DNA of 24,631 nucleotides from Cloacibacillus sp. (GTDB lineage: Bacteria; Synergistota; Synergistia; Synergistales; Synergistaceae). A program made the translations under genes and the position numbers. The stretch is from positions 1 to 24,631 of the forward strand of contig NZ_JAJBUX010000031.1 of assembly GCF_020860125.1 (NCBI RefSeq), in the 5' to 3' direction. This document shows positions 13,459-21,890 of this stretch, piece after piece. Position 1 is the first letter of the stretch. Each line of letters begins with the position of its first letter. The notes below the pieces were generated by a model. The model was not told where the DNA came from. It saw nothing but the letters and a program-made list of their open reading frames with translations, and did not search any database.

Positions 13459-16110
13459 ATGGAACGCCACAGCGGCAAAGAGTTACGCGAACTGTTTTTG
13501 AAATTTTTTGAGGAGAAGGGATGCAAAAGGTATCATAGTTTTTCATTGGTACCCGACGACCCGACGCTCCTCTTTACGATAGCGGGCATGGTGCCTTTCA
13601 AATCGTACTTTCTCGGTTTGAAGACGCCTGAGGTGACACGCGCGACGACCGCGCAGAAGTGCGTGCGCACGAACGACATTGAAAACGTCGGACGCACGGC
13701 GCGCCATCATACCTTTTTTGAGATGCTGGGCAATTTCAGCTTCGGCGACTATTTCAAGCCGGAGATCATTCCCTGGGCCTGGGAGTTCCTCACCGAGCGC
13801 GTCGGCCTCGATCCCAACCGGCTCTACGCCACCGTCTATCTTGACGACGACGAGGCCTACGACATCTGGCATGAGAAGGTAGGCCTCCCGAAGGAGCGCA
13901 TCTTCCGCCTCGGCGCGGACGACAACTTCTGGGCGGCGGGACCGGTCGGCCCCTGCGGCCCCTGCTCGGAGATAATCTACGACCAGGGAGAGAAGTTCTC
14001 CTGCGGCAAGCCGACCTGCACCGTCGGCTGCGACTGCGACCGTTACCTGGAGATATGGAACCTTGTATTTATGCAGTATAACCGCGACGAGGCCGGTAAC
14101 CTCACGCCGCTGCCCCATAAAAATATCGATACCGGCATGGGCCTCGAACGGCTCGCCTCCGTCGTACAGAGCGTGCCCAACGACTTTGAGACGGACCTCT
14201 TCCGCCCGATCATGGACAAGGCCTGCGAGCTCGTCAACGTCAAATACGGCGAGGACCCGAAGAAGGATATGGCGGTCAAGGTTATCTCCGACCATATCCG
14301 CGCCTCGGCCTTCATGATCGCCGACGGCATTCTGCCGACGAACGACGGCGGCGGCTATGTGCTGCGCCGCCTTATCAGGCGCTGCGTGCGCTACGGAAGG
14401 CTGCTCGGCATCGAACGTCCCTTCCTCACCGAGCTTCTGCCCATGGTGCGCGAATCGATCGGCGACGAGTACAGCGAGCTGATCGAGCAGGCCTCGGCGA
14501 TCGAACAGGTGCTCAGCACGGAGGAGGAACGCTTCTCACGCACTCTCTCGCAGGGAAGCGACCTTATGGACTCGGAGATCGATAAGCTCACGGCGGCCGG
14601 CAGGAATATCCTTCCCGGAGACGTCGCCTTCGTCCTCTACGATACCTTCGGCTTCCCCCTCGAACTGACGGAGGAGATGTGCGAGGAGCGCGGAATAACG
14701 ATAGATAAAGAGGGCTTTGAGGCGGCGATGGATGAGCAGCGCGAGCGTGCCCGGGCCTCCAGCAAGCAGACCAGCAGCGTCATCTCGAAGAATGTCTACA
14801 CGGAGCTCGCGGACAAGATCGCCCCGAGCCCCTTTTGCGGATATACGAAGACGAAGTGCGAGGCGCAGGTCAAAGCGATAATCGTCGACGGAGCGCTTGT
14901 GGAGAGTGTTGCCGCGGGAACCGAGGCCGACCTCGTTCTCAGCGAGACGCCATTCTACGCCGAAAAGGGCGGCCAGGTGGGAGACACCGGAACGATAACG
15001 GCGGGCGGCATGGCCTTTGAGGTCGCCGACACGGTCTATCCGGTGGCCGATCTCATCGTCCACCGCGGCAGGGTCACGGGCGGTACCGTTAAGGTTGGTG
15101 ACGGCGTCAGCGCCGAGATAAACGTCGAGCGCCGCGTCGAGATACAGCGCCACCATACCGCGACGCACCTGCTTCACGAGGCGCTCGCGCGCGTGCTGGG
15201 CAAGCATGTGCGGCAGGCGGGGTCAATCGTGACGCCGACGTTCCTGCGCTTTGACTTCAACCATTTCGCGCCGGTGACGCTGGACGAGCTGCGCGAGGTC
15301 GAACGCCTCGTCTACGCAGAGGTCTTGAAAAATAAGCCCGTCGTGACGACGGTGATGGCGATCGAGGACGCGAAGAAGACTGGCGCGCGCGCTTTGTTTG
15401 ACGAGAAGTACGGGGACGAGGTCCGCGTGCTTGATATAGAGGATTTTTCGACCGAGCTCTGCGGCGGTACGCACGTCAAAAATACTGGCGAGATCGGCCT
15501 CGTGAAGATCATCCGCGAAGAGGGCATCGGCTCCGGCATCCGCAGGATCACGGCAGTCGCCGGCTCATCCTCGCTGCCGCTTTTCCAGACCTTCGGTCTT
15601 GCCGTCACCTCCATGGTGACGATGCTTGGCGGCGATGTGGAGACGCTGATGTCGAAGATCGAGTCGATGGTTGATGAAAAGAAGGTGCTTGAACGCAAGA
15701 ACCGCGAACTCCAGGTGAAGGCCGCGATGTCCGATATAGAAAACAGCGTGAAGCCGAAGGCCAACGCCGGCGGCGTGGATCTGATCGTGGAGAAGTTTGA
15801 CGACATCACCCCCGACCTGCTGCGCCAGATAGGCGACCGGATACGCCAGAAGTATCCGAACGCGCTGATGCTGCTTGCCGGTGTCGGCGAGGAGAAGCGC
15901 GTCGCCTTCACGGCGATGGCTTCGCCGGAGATCGTGAAGCTCGGGGCGCATGCCGGGGCGCTGCTCAAGGCGGTGGCCGCCGAGATGGGCGGCAAGGGCG
16001 GCGGAAGCCCGACCCTCGCCCAGGGCGGAGCTCCAAGCTCAAAGGATCTTGGCAAAGCCTTCGACGCCGCGCCGAAACTCTTTGAGGAGCTTATGGCAAA
16101 AGGAAGATAA
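13459..16110 (+). CDS. alaS: Alanyl-tRNA synthetase
   Basis: 883 residues from ATG 13459, preceded by GGGGG at 13446-13450; a TTG at 13444 in the same frame has no ribosome-binding site and is not used. The class II catalytic core includes LVPDDPTLLFTIAGMVPFK and RTNDIENVGRTARHHTFFEM, followed by a Cys-rich insert (SCGKPTCTVGCDCD). The editing domain carries the zinc ligands H565 and H569 (HHTATH) and C668 and H672 (CGGTH). The C-terminal oligomerisation/DHHA1 domain ends with the glycine-rich MGGKGGGSPTLAQGG. The enzyme charges tRNA-Ala and clears Ser and Gly mischarges. Length equals the family norm (~875). The ruvX start overlaps its stop codon. Confidence 0.98.
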   Translation: MERHSGKELRELFLKFFEEKGCKRYHSFSLVPDDPTLLFTIAGMVPFKSYFLGLKTPEVTRATTAQKCVRTNDIENVGRTARHHTFFEMLGNFSFGDYFKPEIIPWAWEFLTERVGLDPNRLYATVYLDDDEAYDIWHEKVGLPKERIFRLGADDNFWAAGPVGPCGPCSEIIYDQGEKFSCGKPTCTVGCDCDRYLEIWNLVFMQYNRDEAGNLTPLPHKNIDTGMGLERLASVVQSVPNDFETDLFRPIMDKACELVNVKYGEDPKKDMAVKVISDHIRASAFMIADGILPTNDGGGYVLRRLIRRCVRYGRLLGIERPFLTELLPMVRESIGDEYSELIEQASAIEQVLSTEEERFSRTLSQGSDLMDSEIDKLTAAGRNILPGDVAFVLYDTFGFPLELTEEMCEERGITIDKEGFEAAMDEQRERARASSKQTSSVISKNVYTELADKIAPSPFCGYTKTKCEAQVKAIIVDGALVESVAAGTEADLVLSETPFYAEKGGQVGDTGTITAGGMAFEVADTVYPVADLIVHRGRVTGGTVKVGDGVSAEINVERRVEIQRHHTATHLLHEALARVLGKHVRQAGSIVTPTFLRFDFNHFAPVTLDELREVERLVYAEVLKNKPVVTTVMAIEDAKKTGARALFDEKYGDEVRVLDIEDFSTELCGGTHVKNTGEIGLVKIIREEGIGSGIRRITAVAGSSSLPLFQTFGLAVTSMVTMLGGDVETLMSKIESMVDEKKVLERKNRELQVKAAMSDIENSVKPKANAGGVDLIVEKFDDITPDLLRQIGDRIRQKYPNALMLLAGVGEEKRVAFTAMASPEIVKLGAHAGALLKAVAAEMGGKGGGSPTLAQGGAPSSKDLGKAFDAAPKLFEELMAKGR

Positions 16111-16520
16111 TGCAGAGAATAATCGCTCTTGATATAGGCTCCGTCAGGATTGGCGTTGCCGTCAGCGACCCCTTGGGCTTTTTCGCACAGGGGGTTGCTG
16201 TGCTCGACGCTAAGGGAGACTGGCACGCTGAGCTCGCGAAGATCGCGGGGCAGTATGAGAGGCCGAAGCTGCTGATTGGCATGCCGCGCCGCACCGACGG
16301 CAGCGAGGGGCCGGAGGCGGTGCGCATGCGCGAGACGGCGAAGGCCGTTCAGGAATATTTCCCAGAGCTTGAGATTGAGTTCTGGGACGAGCGTTTTACG
16401 ACGACGATCGCGCAGCAGGCGCTGCTTGAGGCGGACGTCTCGCGCGCGGGCAGGAAGAAAAAGGTGGATAAGATAGCGGCGACGCTGCTGCTGCAAAGTT
16501 ATCTTGACCGCGCCCGTTAA
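16110..16520 (+). CDS. ruvX: RuvX/YqgF putative Holliday-junction resolvase
   Basis: 136 residues with an RNase H-like fold: first acidic residue in IALDIGSVRIGVAVSD (D8), GMPRRTDGSEG, DERFTTTIAQQAL and the final acidic motif KKKVDKIAATLLLQSYLD. Family length is ~138. YqgF proteins are implicated in 16S rRNA 5' processing in E. coli and in resolvase activity in other bacteria; which applies here is not decided by sequence. ATG and the alaS stop TAA share one base, so the two are co-translated, and the alaS-ruvX pairing is familiar from Firmicutes. A 274-base gap without a gene follows. Confidence 0.93.
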   Translation: MQRIIALDIGSVRIGVAVSDPLGFFAQGVAVLDAKGDWHAELAKIAGQYERPKLLIGMPRRTDGSEGPEAVRMRETAKAVQEYFPELEIEFWDERFTTTIAQQALLEADVSRAGRKKKVDKIAATLLLQSYLDRAR

Positions 16521-16526
16521 AAAGCC

Positions 16527-16643
16527 GCCGGTTATACGCGTCATCCGCGCCGCGAAATGGGCCGGCAGAGGCTCTAACGCATCGGTATAAGCCTTCGCAT
16601 CATCCCGGCCTGCCTCGTTTAGCGGTCAATACGTATAACTGGC
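16527..16643. other. Long imperfect hairpin/inverted-repeat element between ruvX and mutS
   Basis: Outer arms GCCGGTTATACG (16527-16538) and CGTATAACTGGC (16632-16643) pair over 12 bases with a single G·U. Inside are collinear arms CCGC (16545-16548)/GCGG (16622-16625), GGCCGG (16560-16565)/CCGGCC (16605-16610) and AGGCT (16569-16573)/AGCCT (16590-16594). The whole 117 bases could fold as one rod with internal loops. No T-run follows, so it is not a simple terminator. It could be a small structured RNA, a palindromic repeat element or a transcript-protecting hairpin. No copy exists elsewhere in the window. Confidence 0.5.
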
Positions 16644-16659
16644 TGAGATACGCCGGCCA

Positions 16660-16688
16660 TTGTATTAAAAAATAAATCCCTTTATTAT
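16660..16688 (+). promoter_or_regulatory. Candidate promoter for mutS
   Basis: TTGTAT at 16660-16665 and TATTAT at 16683-16688 with a 17-base spacer, in the AT-rich part of the gap upstream of mutS. The -10 is good and the -35 matches only at three positions. The predicted transcript would start near 16695, at the small hairpin described next. Confidence 0.45.
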
Positions 16689-16693
16689 CGTAT

Positions 16694-16716
16694 TGCCGCA
16701 GTGTCCTTATGCGGCA
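16694..16716 (+). other. Hairpin in the mutS leader
   Basis: TGCCGCA (16694-16700) and TGCGGCA (16710-16716) are perfect inverted repeats with a 9-base loop. Placed right after the candidate promoter, it could cap the 5' end of the mutS mRNA or serve as a binding site. Function unknown. Confidence 0.4.
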
Positions 16717-16794
16717 TACTGTGGCTTTAATATTTATGTTTTATACCGGAAGGAAGGAATAAAAGAAATTTTGGAACTGCCAGTCGGAATAAGG

Positions 16795-19350
16795 ATGACC
16801 CCCATGCTTGAGCAATATGTGCACTGGAAGGATAAGTACCCGGACTGCCTTCTCTTTTTTCGCATGGGAGATTTTTATGAGATGTTTTTTGAAGATGCCA
16901 AGACCGCTTCCGCAGTGCTCGACATCACCCTTACCTCACGCTCTAAAGACTCCGAAAACCAAATACCGATGGCGGGAGTACCCTTCCATTCCGTCGATTC
17001 ATATCTCGGAAGGCTTGTCGCCGCCGGCTACCGCGTGGCGATCTGCGAACAGATCACCGAGCCGGACGGACGGACGCTCGTCGAGCGCAGCGTCACCCGC
17101 ATCGTTACGCCGGGGACCTGGCTGCCGGAGAACTCCGATAGCGACGGGAAGATCGCGGCCTGCCTGTTTGAAGGTAAAAACCTTTCCGTCGCGCTGCTTG
17201 ATTCCGCAAGCGGAGCGCTGCGCGCCGGGACCTTCGCGCTGGAGGGCGGCGTGTCGATACTCTCCGCCTTCGCCCCCAACGAGGTGCTTCTGCGGCGCGG
17301 CCAGCTTGAACAGTTCCTTAAAAGCTGTCCCTCTTTGACCTCCTGCAATACGGTGGAGCGCGATAAGGGGGATTTTTCGCCGCCGCAGGCCTCCGCCTGG
17401 CTCTGCCGCAAGTGGAATATATCTTCGCTGTCCGCGATGGGGCTGGACGACCGCGACGCGGCGGCGGGCGCGGCGGCCACCGCCGTCAAGTATCTTGAGG
17501 AGACTCAATTCTCGAAGGCCTCGCACATAACCGCCGTTACGCCGATACTGCCGCGCGAAAACCTGATCCTCGATCAGAATACACAGGCGAACCTGGAGCT
17601 TATCGATCAAAGTACGACCTCGTTATTCTGGGCGCTCAACCGCTGCCGCACGCCGATGGGCAAGCGGATGCTCAAAGACTGGATCACCTCGCCGCTGCAG
17701 GACATCGCGGCGATAGAGGCGCGGCAGGATATAGTGGAACGGCTGGCGGGAGATGTTCGGCTGCGCGCCCGTCTCGGCGAGCTGCTGGCGGGCTGCCGCG
17801 ACATGGGCAAGTCTCTCTCTCGCATCACCCTCAACATGGGTTCGCCCTCCGATATGCTGGTCATCAAAGAGACGCTGAACTTCGTGCCGGAGATAAGGGC
17901 GTTAGCCGCCGAAGACGAGGCTCTCGTCACGCTTGTTCCGGACTGTGACACCACGGAGCTCGCGGCGCTGCTGATGGCGGCGGTCGCAGATTCCGTGCCG
18001 CGCTTCCTGCGCGACGGCGGCGTCATCAAGGGAGGCTTTGACGCGGAACTTGATTCGTGGCGCGGCAAAGCGGAGAATTCCTCGTCGTGGCTCGCCGCCT
18101 TTGAGGAGGCCGAGCGGGCCAGGAGCGGAATAAAGAACCTCAAGGCCGGGGTCAACAAGGTCTTTGGATATTACATAGAAATTCCCAAGGGCAACGCCGG
18201 ACGCGTGCCCATGAACTATATACGCAAGCAGATGCTTGTGAATGCCGAACGCTTCATCACCGACGAGCTCAAGGCCTTTGAACGCGAAATGTTCAGCGCC
18301 GAGAGCGAAATGCTGGCGATCGAGGAGCGGATATACGCCGGTCTCGTGGAGGCGGTGCTGGCGCAGGCGGCGGCGATACAGCGCACGGCGAACTTCATCG
18401 CCGAGCTCGACACGCTGCTCTCGCTTAGCGCCGTCGCCGCCGAGCAGGGATACTGCCGTCCTCAAATGGATATGAGCAAGGATTTTATCGTTAAAAACGC
18501 GCGCCATCCCGTCGTCGAGGTGACGCTCGGCAAAAATCCCTTCACGCCGAACGACTTCAATTTCAGCGACGAAAACGGACGCCGTATCGCCATCATCACG
18601 GGACCCAATATGGCCGGTAAGTCCACCTACCTGCGGATGGCGGCGCTGATCGCGGTGATGGCGCACATGGGCTCGTTTATTCCCGCGGAGAGCGCGAAGA
18701 TCGGGCTCATCGACCGCGTATTCACGCGCATCGGCGCGCGTGACGAACTGGCGCGCGGGCAGAGCACCTTCATGGTGGAGATGGTGGAGACGGCCAATAT
18801 CCTGCGACACGCTACGGACCGCAGCCTGATAATCCTCGACGAGGTGGGGCGCGGGACTTCGACCTACGACGGCCTCAGCATCGCCTGGTCTGTTGTGGAG
18901 TTTTTACAGGGGCAGGAGCATGCCCGTCCGCGCGTCTTTTTCGCGACCCACTACCACGAACTAACCCAGCTCGCGGAGCTTCTGCCGGGAATAGTGAACC
19001 TTAGCATGGGGGTGGAGGAGAGCGACCGCGGCGTGGTATTCCTCCATAAGATCGTCGAGGCCCCCTCCGACCGCTCTTACGGCATCGAGGTGGCGCGTCT
19101 CGCTGGCGTTCCCGCCGCCGTGCTGCGCCGCTCCGAGGAGCTGCTGGCTACATTTGAGGAGCGCGGCGCGGAGAAGAACGAGGAGGTGAAGAGCTCCCAG
19201 CAGAACCAACTGACGCTCTTCGACGTGCGCCAGGAGGCGGTGCTTGAGGAGCTTGCCGCCTGCGACCCGAACAACATGACGCCGATGGCGGCGCTGGAAC
19301 TCGTCTGCCGCCTGCGCGAAGAGAGCAGAAAGGTACTTGGATTCAAATAG
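16795..19350 (+). CDS. mutS: DNA mismatch repair protein MutS
   Basis: 851 residues from ATG 16795, matching the family start (MTPMLEQY). The frame stays open upstream to 16693, and TTG 16771 after GGAAGGAAGGA cannot be excluded. The mismatch-reading Phe-x-Glu is in GDFYEMF (F27, E29). Connector, lever and clamp domains lead to the ATPase with Walker A GPNMAGKS (603-610), the MutS signature DEVGRGTSTYDG and FATHYHEL. The C-terminal LTLFDVRQEAV...PNNMTPMAALELVCRLRE segment is complete. MutS recognises mispairs and recruits MutL. The mutL gene is on the same strand but about 3.95 kb downstream, separated by an unrelated AT-rich cassette. Confidence 0.97.
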   Translation: MTPMLEQYVHWKDKYPDCLLFFRMGDFYEMFFEDAKTASAVLDITLTSRSKDSENQIPMAGVPFHSVDSYLGRLVAAGYRVAICEQITEPDGRTLVERSVTRIVTPGTWLPENSDSDGKIAACLFEGKNLSVALLDSASGALRAGTFALEGGVSILSAFAPNEVLLRRGQLEQFLKSCPSLTSCNTVERDKGDFSPPQASAWLCRKWNISSLSAMGLDDRDAAAGAAATAVKYLEETQFSKASHITAVTPILPRENLILDQNTQANLELIDQSTTSLFWALNRCRTPMGKRMLKDWITSPLQDIAAIEARQDIVERLAGDVRLRARLGELLAGCRDMGKSLSRITLNMGSPSDMLVIKETLNFVPEIRALAAEDEALVTLVPDCDTTELAALLMAAVADSVPRFLRDGGVIKGGFDAELDSWRGKAENSSSWLAAFEEAERARSGIKNLKAGVNKVFGYYIEIPKGNAGRVPMNYIRKQMLVNAERFITDELKAFEREMFSAESEMLAIEERIYAGLVEAVLAQAAAIQRTANFIAELDTLLSLSAVAAEQGYCRPQMDMSKDFIVKNARHPVVEVTLGKNPFTPNDFNFSDENGRRIAIITGPNMAGKSTYLRMAALIAVMAHMGSFIPAESAKIGLIDRVFTRIGARDELARGQSTFMVEMVETANILRHATDRSLIILDEVGRGTSTYDGLSIAWSVVEFLQGQEHARPRVFFATHYHELTQLAELLPGIVNLSMGVEESDRGVVFLHKIVEAPSDRSYGIEVARLAGVPAAVLRRSEELLATFEERGAEKNEEVKSSQQNQLTLFDVRQEAVLEELAACDPNNMTPMAALELVCRLREESRKVLGFK

Positions 19351-19384
19351 AGGAATGAAATCCTGTATTTTATTTATAAAAATG

Positions 19385-19421
19385 AAAGGCTGACTTGCTA
19401 ATAAGCTATAGTCAGCCTTTT
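19385..19421. terminator. Bidirectional-looking terminator between mutS and the symporter gene
   Basis: AAAGGCTGAC (19385-19394) pairs perfectly with GTCAGCCTTT (19411-19420) over 10 bases; the 16-base loop has a further 3-bp GCT/AGC pairing. A short T stretch follows on the plus strand, and the minus strand reads a T-rich run (complement of AAAAATGAAA). It suits the convergent genes mutS (+) and the symporter (-). Confidence 0.8.
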
Positions 19422-19461
19422 AGATATGTAAGACTAAAAAAACAACGGGGATATATTTACT

Positions 19462-20691
19462 CTAGCTATTATTTTTTCTTCGTTCCTCGGCTTTTGCCAC
19501 ACAAACGGTACCTACAAGGTCTCCAAGGCAGTTGACGGTAGTGATGCCCATATCAAAGAACCGGTAGAACCCGGCCAGAAGCCCCGCAAACTCTGTTGGC
19601 AAACCGAACGTGCCAAGAATCATCATTATCTTTACAACTCCGCCTCCGGGAATTCCGCTCCCGCAGCTTGAGAGCAGGAGTCCCACAAGCATAATATGAA
19701 TAAGAGTACCAGCCCCGAATACTATCCCGTTCATCTGGGCGACAGTAATCAGCACACAGCCAAAAGCCATGACCAGACCGTCGTAATTGAGCGTGGCTCC
19801 TAAAGGAATGGTGAAACTTGCAATATTGTCAGGGACGTTGAATACTTCGCGCGCCGTCTTTATGCTGTTGGGAATGTTGGCTGTGCTTGAACATGTTGCC
19901 AGTGTGAATGACCAAACAGGAGTTGCGTCGCGGAGGAATTTAAAAATGTTCATACGCGCAAATATTAAAAGCACGATTCCGTAAACAAGAAGTACCTGAA
20001 TAGCCAGCCCCACATAGAAAGTGCCAAAAAATTTAGCCATGGTCGTGAACACGGTAAGTCCGTATTTCCCAAAAGAATCGGCCATCAGACATAATACGCC
20101 TATCGGTGACAGGTTGATTATCATACGCAGATATTCGTTGATCAGAGCGTTTAAGGAATCGAAACAACGGAGGACGGTCCGCTTTTTTTCAACATCCTTT
20201 ATTTTGATGACGGAAACTCCGAACAAAATCCCGATAACGAGCGTTCCCAGAACGTCGCCGTCACTGAGTGTTTTAAACAAGTTTGACGGGAAAAGGCTCA
20301 GGAAGAAATCCTGAACGCTTAAAGAGACAGTCTTTGCCGCGGCTTGAGCCCCTTCCAACGCGATATTGAAGCCTATTCCAGGTTTGAGAACAAATGCTAC
20401 CGCAATCCCGATGGCGATAGCCATAACCGTCGTTGTCATATAAAAAGCTACGATTCTTGTCGCCACCCGGCCCAGGCTGGATAGATCCTGCTGGCTTCCA
20501 ATTGAAGTTACAACGATGCAGAGGACCAGCGGTACCATTATGAGCTTGATACAGTTAAGCCAAATCGTACCGATGAACTTCAAACCACAGGCCATTTCAC
20601 CAAGCGCAAGGCCCAAAATTGCTCCGAGAATAATCGCCGCGATATTGAGATAAACACTGCTGAGCTTATTTTTTGCCAGGAAATTTCCCAT
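19462..20691 (-). CDS. Dicarboxylate/amino acid:cation symporter (GltP/GltPh fold), substrate probably not acidic
   Basis: 409 residues, very hydrophobic, with the family's eight helices plus two re-entrant hairpins. HP1 carries CSSTANIP (267-274), TM7 carries NYDGL (302-306; consensus NMDGT), HP2 carries GIPGGG (346-351) and TM8 carries FDMGITTVNCLGD. Aligned to GltPh, the aspartate and asparagine that hold the amino acid backbone and sodium are kept (D380, N387). R397, which grips the acidic side chain, is replaced by I383, and D390 by Y376. A sodium- or proton-coupled carrier of a neutral amino acid is inferred. The start is ATG with GGGAG upstream. It lies 27 bases downstream of the aldolase gene, one operon. 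Its base composition is visibly more AT-rich than mutS. Confidence 0.9.
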   Translation of the reverse strand: MGNFLAKNKLSSVYLNIAAIILGAILGLALGEMACGLKFIGTIWLNCIKLIMVPLVLCIVVTSIGSQQDLSSLGRVATRIVAFYMTTTVMAIAIGIAVAFVLKPGIGFNIALEGAQAAAKTVSLSVQDFFLSLFPSNLFKTLSDGDVLGTLVIGILFGVSVIKIKDVEKKRTVLRCFDSLNALINEYLRMIINLSPIGVLCLMADSFGKYGLTVFTTMAKFFGTFYVGLAIQVLLVYGIVLLIFARMNIFKFLRDATPVWSFTLATCSSTANIPNSIKTAREVFNVPDNIASFTIPLGATLNYDGLVMAFGCVLITVAQMNGIVFGAGTLIHIMLVGLLLSSCGSGIPGGGVVKIMMILGTFGLPTEFAGLLAGFYRFFDMGITTVNCLGDLVGTVCVAKAEERRKNNS

Positions 20692-20718
20692 AAAATGTAT
20701 CTCCCTTCCTATATACGG

Positions 20719-21756
20719 TTATAATGAAGCGTCGTAGCCGCGGATAATTTCAACCGCTTCTGCAATTTGCGAATCGGTGTTGTTCCTGCTGAATACGATG
20801 CGGGCATGACTTTCACTGGATACGCTTAGCCAGACCCCAAGTTTTTTTATGTCGTCTACGACCTCTGACGCTGATTTACCGCTTTCCGCGACGTCAAGAA
20901 TAATGATGTTGCTCTGTATGTGACCAGGTAACTTGATCTTCTTCATTCCTCTTAGCAGTTCGAGACATTGCCGGGCCCGCTCGTGGTCTTTCTTGAGATC
21001 CTGTATTTGGTGTTCAAGCGCGTAAATTCCGCAGGCCGCAAATACGCCAGCTTGATGCATCCCTCCGCCCATAAGTTTTCTGGTTTTCGCGGCGTTGACG
21101 ATAAAATCATGCTTTCCGCAAAGCATAGAACCTATAGGGGCCCCGAGTCCCTTTGAAAGGCAGAACATCACGCTGTCAGCGTAACTGCATATCTCTTTAA
21201 CGTCTAAACCTGAAGCAATAGAGGCGTTAAACAGCCGCGCGCCGTCCATGTGAATTGGCACGCCGGCCCCGTCCGCTATCTTGCGAATTTCTTTTAGAAC
21301 ATCTAACGGAATAAAGGTGCCGCCGGCGCTGTTATGCGTATTTTCTATACAGATTAATTTTATATTTTGTGTTTCTATCGCATTTGCTACCTCGGCGACA
21401 TCGGGAAATCCTTCATCAGTCAGATGATAAAAAACAGGCTTCAGCTGTCCAAAGCTGGATTCAAAGCAGACCTTTTCCGTCTTATACAGGTGCTGCGTCG
21501 TATCTATGAGCACCTGGTCCCCGGGACGGCAGTAAGTGAGAAGGGCGACTGTATTGCCCATTGTACCAGAAGGCAATAAAAGCGAACGCTCTTTTCCCGT
21601 TAGCCTACATGAAAGATCTTCTAGCTGATTTACCGTAGGATCTCCGCCCCGGCCCTCATTATCAAGGCGTCCGGAATCTCCTAAAGGGGCGGTTAAAATT
21701 GTTTCCAGCATTTTTTTGCTTGGCAAAGTTAACGTATCGCTCCTAAAATCAATCAT
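20719..21756 (-). CDS. Threonine-aldolase-family PLP enzyme, divergent active site
   Basis: 345 residues of the fold type I beta-eliminating lyase/threonine aldolase family. RSDTLTLP is near the N-terminus, and LLPSGTMGNTVAL, IENTHNSAGG (H141) and HMDGARLFNASIASG (D171, R174) follow. PLP lysine K202 lies in FCLSKGLGAPIGS. Typical members split L-threonine or L-allo-threonine into glycine and acetaldehyde. Differences from the consensus: GDDVYGEDPT is replaced by a longer GDSGRLDNEGRGGDPT without the tyrosine, GGGMRQAG reads GGGMHQAG (H234), and the C-terminal R-x-VTH region reads RIVFSRNN. PLP machinery is intact, so it should be active, perhaps on another beta-hydroxy amino acid. The start has AAGGA just upstream. 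It is divergent from lysR and co-directional with the symporter. Confidence 0.88.
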   Translation of the reverse strand: MIDFRSDTLTLPSKKMLETILTAPLGDSGRLDNEGRGGDPTVNQLEDLSCRLTGKERSLLLPSGTMGNTVALLTYCRPGDQVLIDTTQHLYKTEKVCFESSFGQLKPVFYHLTDEGFPDVAEVANAIETQNIKLICIENTHNSAGGTFIPLDVLKEIRKIADGAGVPIHMDGARLFNASIASGLDVKEICSYADSVMFCLSKGLGAPIGSMLCGKHDFIVNAAKTRKLMGGGMHQAGVFAACGIYALEHQIQDLKKDHERARQCLELLRGMKKIKLPGHIQSNIIILDVAESGKSASEVVDDIKKLGVWLSVSSESHARIVFSRNNTDSQIAEAVEIIRGYDASL

Positions 21757-21808
21757 ATTCCTTTCCTCTCCTTTTCAACTATGGTAATAAGTGCGGTTCC
21801 TTTGATTT

Positions 21809-21837
21809 ATTAAAGCGTAACGCAATGATATGGTCAA
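21809..21837 (-). promoter_or_regulatory. Candidate promoter for the aldolase-symporter operon
   Basis: On the minus strand TTGACC (complement of 21832-21837) and TTTAAT (complement of 21809-21814) stand exactly 17 bases apart. Transcription would begin near 21802, leaving a leader of ~45 bases before the aldolase ATG. A close fit to sigma-70 consensus. Confidence 0.65.
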
Positions 21838-21860
21838 ATATAAATTATAAAATATCTATA

Positions 21861-21874
21861 TTGATAAATATCAA
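21861..21874. promoter_or_regulatory. Palindrome TTGATA-AA-TATCAA, likely LysR operator
   Basis: Perfect 6-base arms around AA, in the divergent gap between the aldolase and lysR. It includes the -35 of the candidate lysR promoter and lies 24 bases upstream of the aldolase -35, a placement typical of LysR recognition sites that both activate the neighbour and repress the regulator. Confidence 0.5.
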
Positions 21875-21890
21875 AGAGTGCGGTTAAAAT
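21861..21890 (+). promoter_or_regulatory. Candidate promoter for lysR
   Basis: TTGATA at 21861-21866 and TAAAAT at 21885-21890 with an 18-base spacer. The -35 lies inside the palindrome, consistent with autorepression by the LysR protein. Confidence 0.5.

Larger units (their letters stand above)
21790..21885. repeat. Paired AGTGCGGTT direct repeats in the aldolase-lysR divergent region
   Basis: AGTGCGGTT occurs at 21790-21798 and again at 21877-21885. Each copy is next to a 7-mer in inverted orientation: CTTTGAT at 21800-21806 and ATCAAAG at 21870-21876. They flank both predicted promoters. Candidate regulator-binding half-sites; may also be chance. Confidence 0.4.
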
